Translations under genes and position numbers: made by a program
The notes under the pieces: model-generated
What the model was told of the DNA's origin: nothing
What the model saw: only the letters and a program-made list of their open reading frames with translations
Databases searched by the model: none
Shown here: positions 5,305 to 6,632 of the stretch, in pieces
How positions within the stretch are numbered: the stretch's first letter is position 1
Layout of the letters: each line of letters opens with the position of its first letter
NCBI GenBank assembly: GCA_002352125.1
Contig: DEHU01000127.1
Span: forward strand, 239 to 6,870
Length of the DNA: 6,632 nucleotides
Direction: 5' to 3'
Source: Competibacteraceae bacterium UBA2792
Lineage (GTDB): Bacteria > Pseudomonadota > Gammaproteobacteria > Competibacterales > Competibacteraceae

Positions 5305-6632
5305 ATGTCCAAGCGGATCGTTTTTCCCATATGGTTTTGTGCGCTATTAAGCGCCTGCGCGCTCGGTACCATACCGGTGGGGGCGCAAGTTGCCGAGAAT
5401 CGGCAAGCGCCTGGAGTTCGGCCTGACGTTGCAGGCGATGCGGCTAAATCGCCCTCGTCGCCGTCGATGGCCAGCTTGCAGGCCGATCAAACGCCAAAAG
5501 AAACGCAGGAAGACATGGAGCCCGATCCTGTCGGCAACACCGAGGAAGTGCCGGCGGCGGACACCGCCGCCGCACCACCGTCGCTACCTCCTTGTCCTGC
5601 GAGCGGCGGCGGACTTCAAGATCGGGTTGCCGGCCAAATTTGCCAGCGGATACGAACCGAGCCGCCGCCGACGCGGCTGAAGGTCCAGAATCGCGATGTG
5701 CATGAGCTGGAATATTTGGTTTCTTTCTACGCGCAACGCGGTTATCGAGCGGCTTGGCTGGACTCCAGCGGCAGGCCTCAACCCGCAGCAGACGATTTGC
5801 TCAAGGCGCTGGGCGAAGCCGAACGCGAAGGGCTGCGTTCCGCCGATTACGATCGTGGCCATCTGCGAAAATTGCTTACGTCGCTTCAGCAAGGCGATGA
5901 CGCGATGGATGCCAGCCAGCCGGCCGAAGCCGATTTGTTGCTCACCAGCACTTTCCTGACTTACGCTTCCCATCTGCTCTCGGGCCGGTTACCGCCCCGC
6001 AAGGTCGATCCCGACTGGGCCATCAAACCGCGATCTCGCGATCTTGCCGAAGTGCTGCGCGAGGCGCTTGCCGATGGGGGGATCGCCAAATCTCTGCACG
6101 AGCTAGCGCCGAAGGGCAAGGGATACGTTCAACTGCGCGAGGTGTTGCAAAAATATCGCAAGGTCGAGCAGGAAGGCGGTTGGCCGACTATCGGCGTCTC
6201 GCTCAAGCCCGGAGCCCAAGGCGCTCAAGTGCGCAGCTTGCGCCTGCGGTTACAGGCTGGCGGCGATTTGGCCGAGGGCGATGCCGGCAAGAATCCGATA
6301 TACGATAAAGCGGTCGCCGATGCAGTGCGCCGCTTTCAGAAACGGCATGGATTATCGGAAACCGGAACTGTCAGCGGTTCTACCTTGGCGGCCCTGAATG
6401 TACCCGTTTCTCAGCGCATCCGGCAGGTCGAGCTGAACATGGAACGGTGGCGGTGGTTGCCGGACGAATTTGGTTCGCGTTACATCTTGGTGAACATCCC
6501 CAGCTTCAAGATGAACGTGGTCGAAAACGGTAAGCGGGTGATGGAAGCCAAGGTCGTGGTGGGTCGACAGGAGCGACAGACCCCGACCTTCACCGCCAAG
6601 ATGGCGTATCTGGTGATGAGCCCGAAATGGTA
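5305..6632 (+). CDS. Murein L,D-transpeptidase, YcbB/LdtD type, 3' end cut off
   Basis: The frame stays open to the window edge: 442 residues are visible of a family usually over 500. The enzyme links peptidoglycan stems by 3-3 cross-links in the periplasm. In order: a signal sequence (KR at 3-4, hydrophobic 5-17), a Pro/Ala-rich linker to about 110, the transpeptidase scaffold region (AQRGYRAAWLD 143-153; GRLPPRKVDPDW 227-238), a peptidoglycan-binding domain (about 300-366, LKPGAQGAQV and AVRRFQKRHGL), NMERWRWLP (378-386), and the beginning of the YkuD catalytic domain from Y393 (YILVNIPSFKMNVVENG). The catalytic His/Cys motif would lie beyond the edge. LSAC at 15-18 fits a lipobox, though cleavage after VGA near residue 27 is also possible. 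The ATG at 5305 has only AGG 12 nt before it; an in-frame ATG at 5254 and a TTG at 5293 are alternatives. Confidence 0.92.
   Translation, partial: MSKRIVFPIWFCALLSACALGTIPVGAQVAENRQAPGVRPDVAGDAAKSPSSPSMASLQADQTPKETQEDMEPDPVGNTEEVPAADTAAAPPSLPPCPASGGGLQDRVAGQICQRIRTEPPPTRLKVQNRDVHELEYLVSFYAQRGYRAAWLDSSGRPQPAADDLLKALGEAEREGLRSADYDRGHLRKLLTSLQQGDDAMDASQPAEADLLLTSTFLTYASHLLSGRLPPRKVDPDWAIKPRSRDLAEVLREALADGGIAKSLHELAPKGKGYVQLREVLQKYRKVEQEGGWPTIGVSLKPGAQGAQVRSLRLRLQAGGDLAEGDAGKNPIYDKAVADAVRRFQKRHGLSETGTVSGSTLAALNVPVSQRIRQVELNMERWRWLPDEFGSRYILVNIPSFKMNVVENGKRVMEAKVVVGRQERQTPTFTAKMAYLVMSPKW

Noticed and set aside
5390..5959. Two plus-strand frames of 96 and 87 codons within the transpeptidase region.
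   Set aside because: Both are out of phase with the continuous frame from 5305, which carries signal sequence, scaffold, peptidoglycan-binding and YkuD motifs.

Overview
This is a roughly 6.6 kb, GC-rich chromosomal segment. The HrpB helicase, the Ffh sequence and a YcbB-type L,D-transpeptidase together suggest a gammaproteobacterium; I cannot name the genus from the sequence. There are no rRNA or tRNA genes, CRISPR arrays, insertion sequences, or integrase or transposase genes.

Layout: (1) The 3' part of ffh (signal recognition particle GTPase) enters from the left and stops at 662. (2) A 203-bp gap holds an inverted repeat and a small 7-bp tandem repeat. (3) A lone 129-residue PAAR-like (DUF4280-type) protein follows at 866-1255; such proteins are associated with the tips of contractile secretion or injection machines. 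(4) It converges, with only 11 bp between the stops, on hrpB (1267-3834, minus strand), a DEAH-type ATP-dependent helicase. (5) Divergent from hrpB is a compact operon of three small related genes (4014-4370, 4416-4817, 4814-5152) of the DUF2173 type, the last two overlapping by ATGA. (6) After an AT-richer gap, a secreted murein L,D-transpeptidase of the YcbB/LdtD architecture begins and runs off the right edge before its catalytic cysteine.

Most of the window is housekeeping (protein targeting, helicase, cell wall). The part least explained by known biology is the three-gene operon. The predicted order of secondary structure in its products resembles the Roadblock/LC7 fold, which in bacteria often works with small GTPases. 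The first and third products share, without gaps, a PPRGW motif and a C-x6-C pair. The middle one has lost both and gained an insertion of about 16 residues, which suggests a hetero-oligomer of diverged paralogues. The orphan PAAR-like gene beside housekeeping genes is the second point of interest. I see nothing that amounts to a clear new defence or mobile system.
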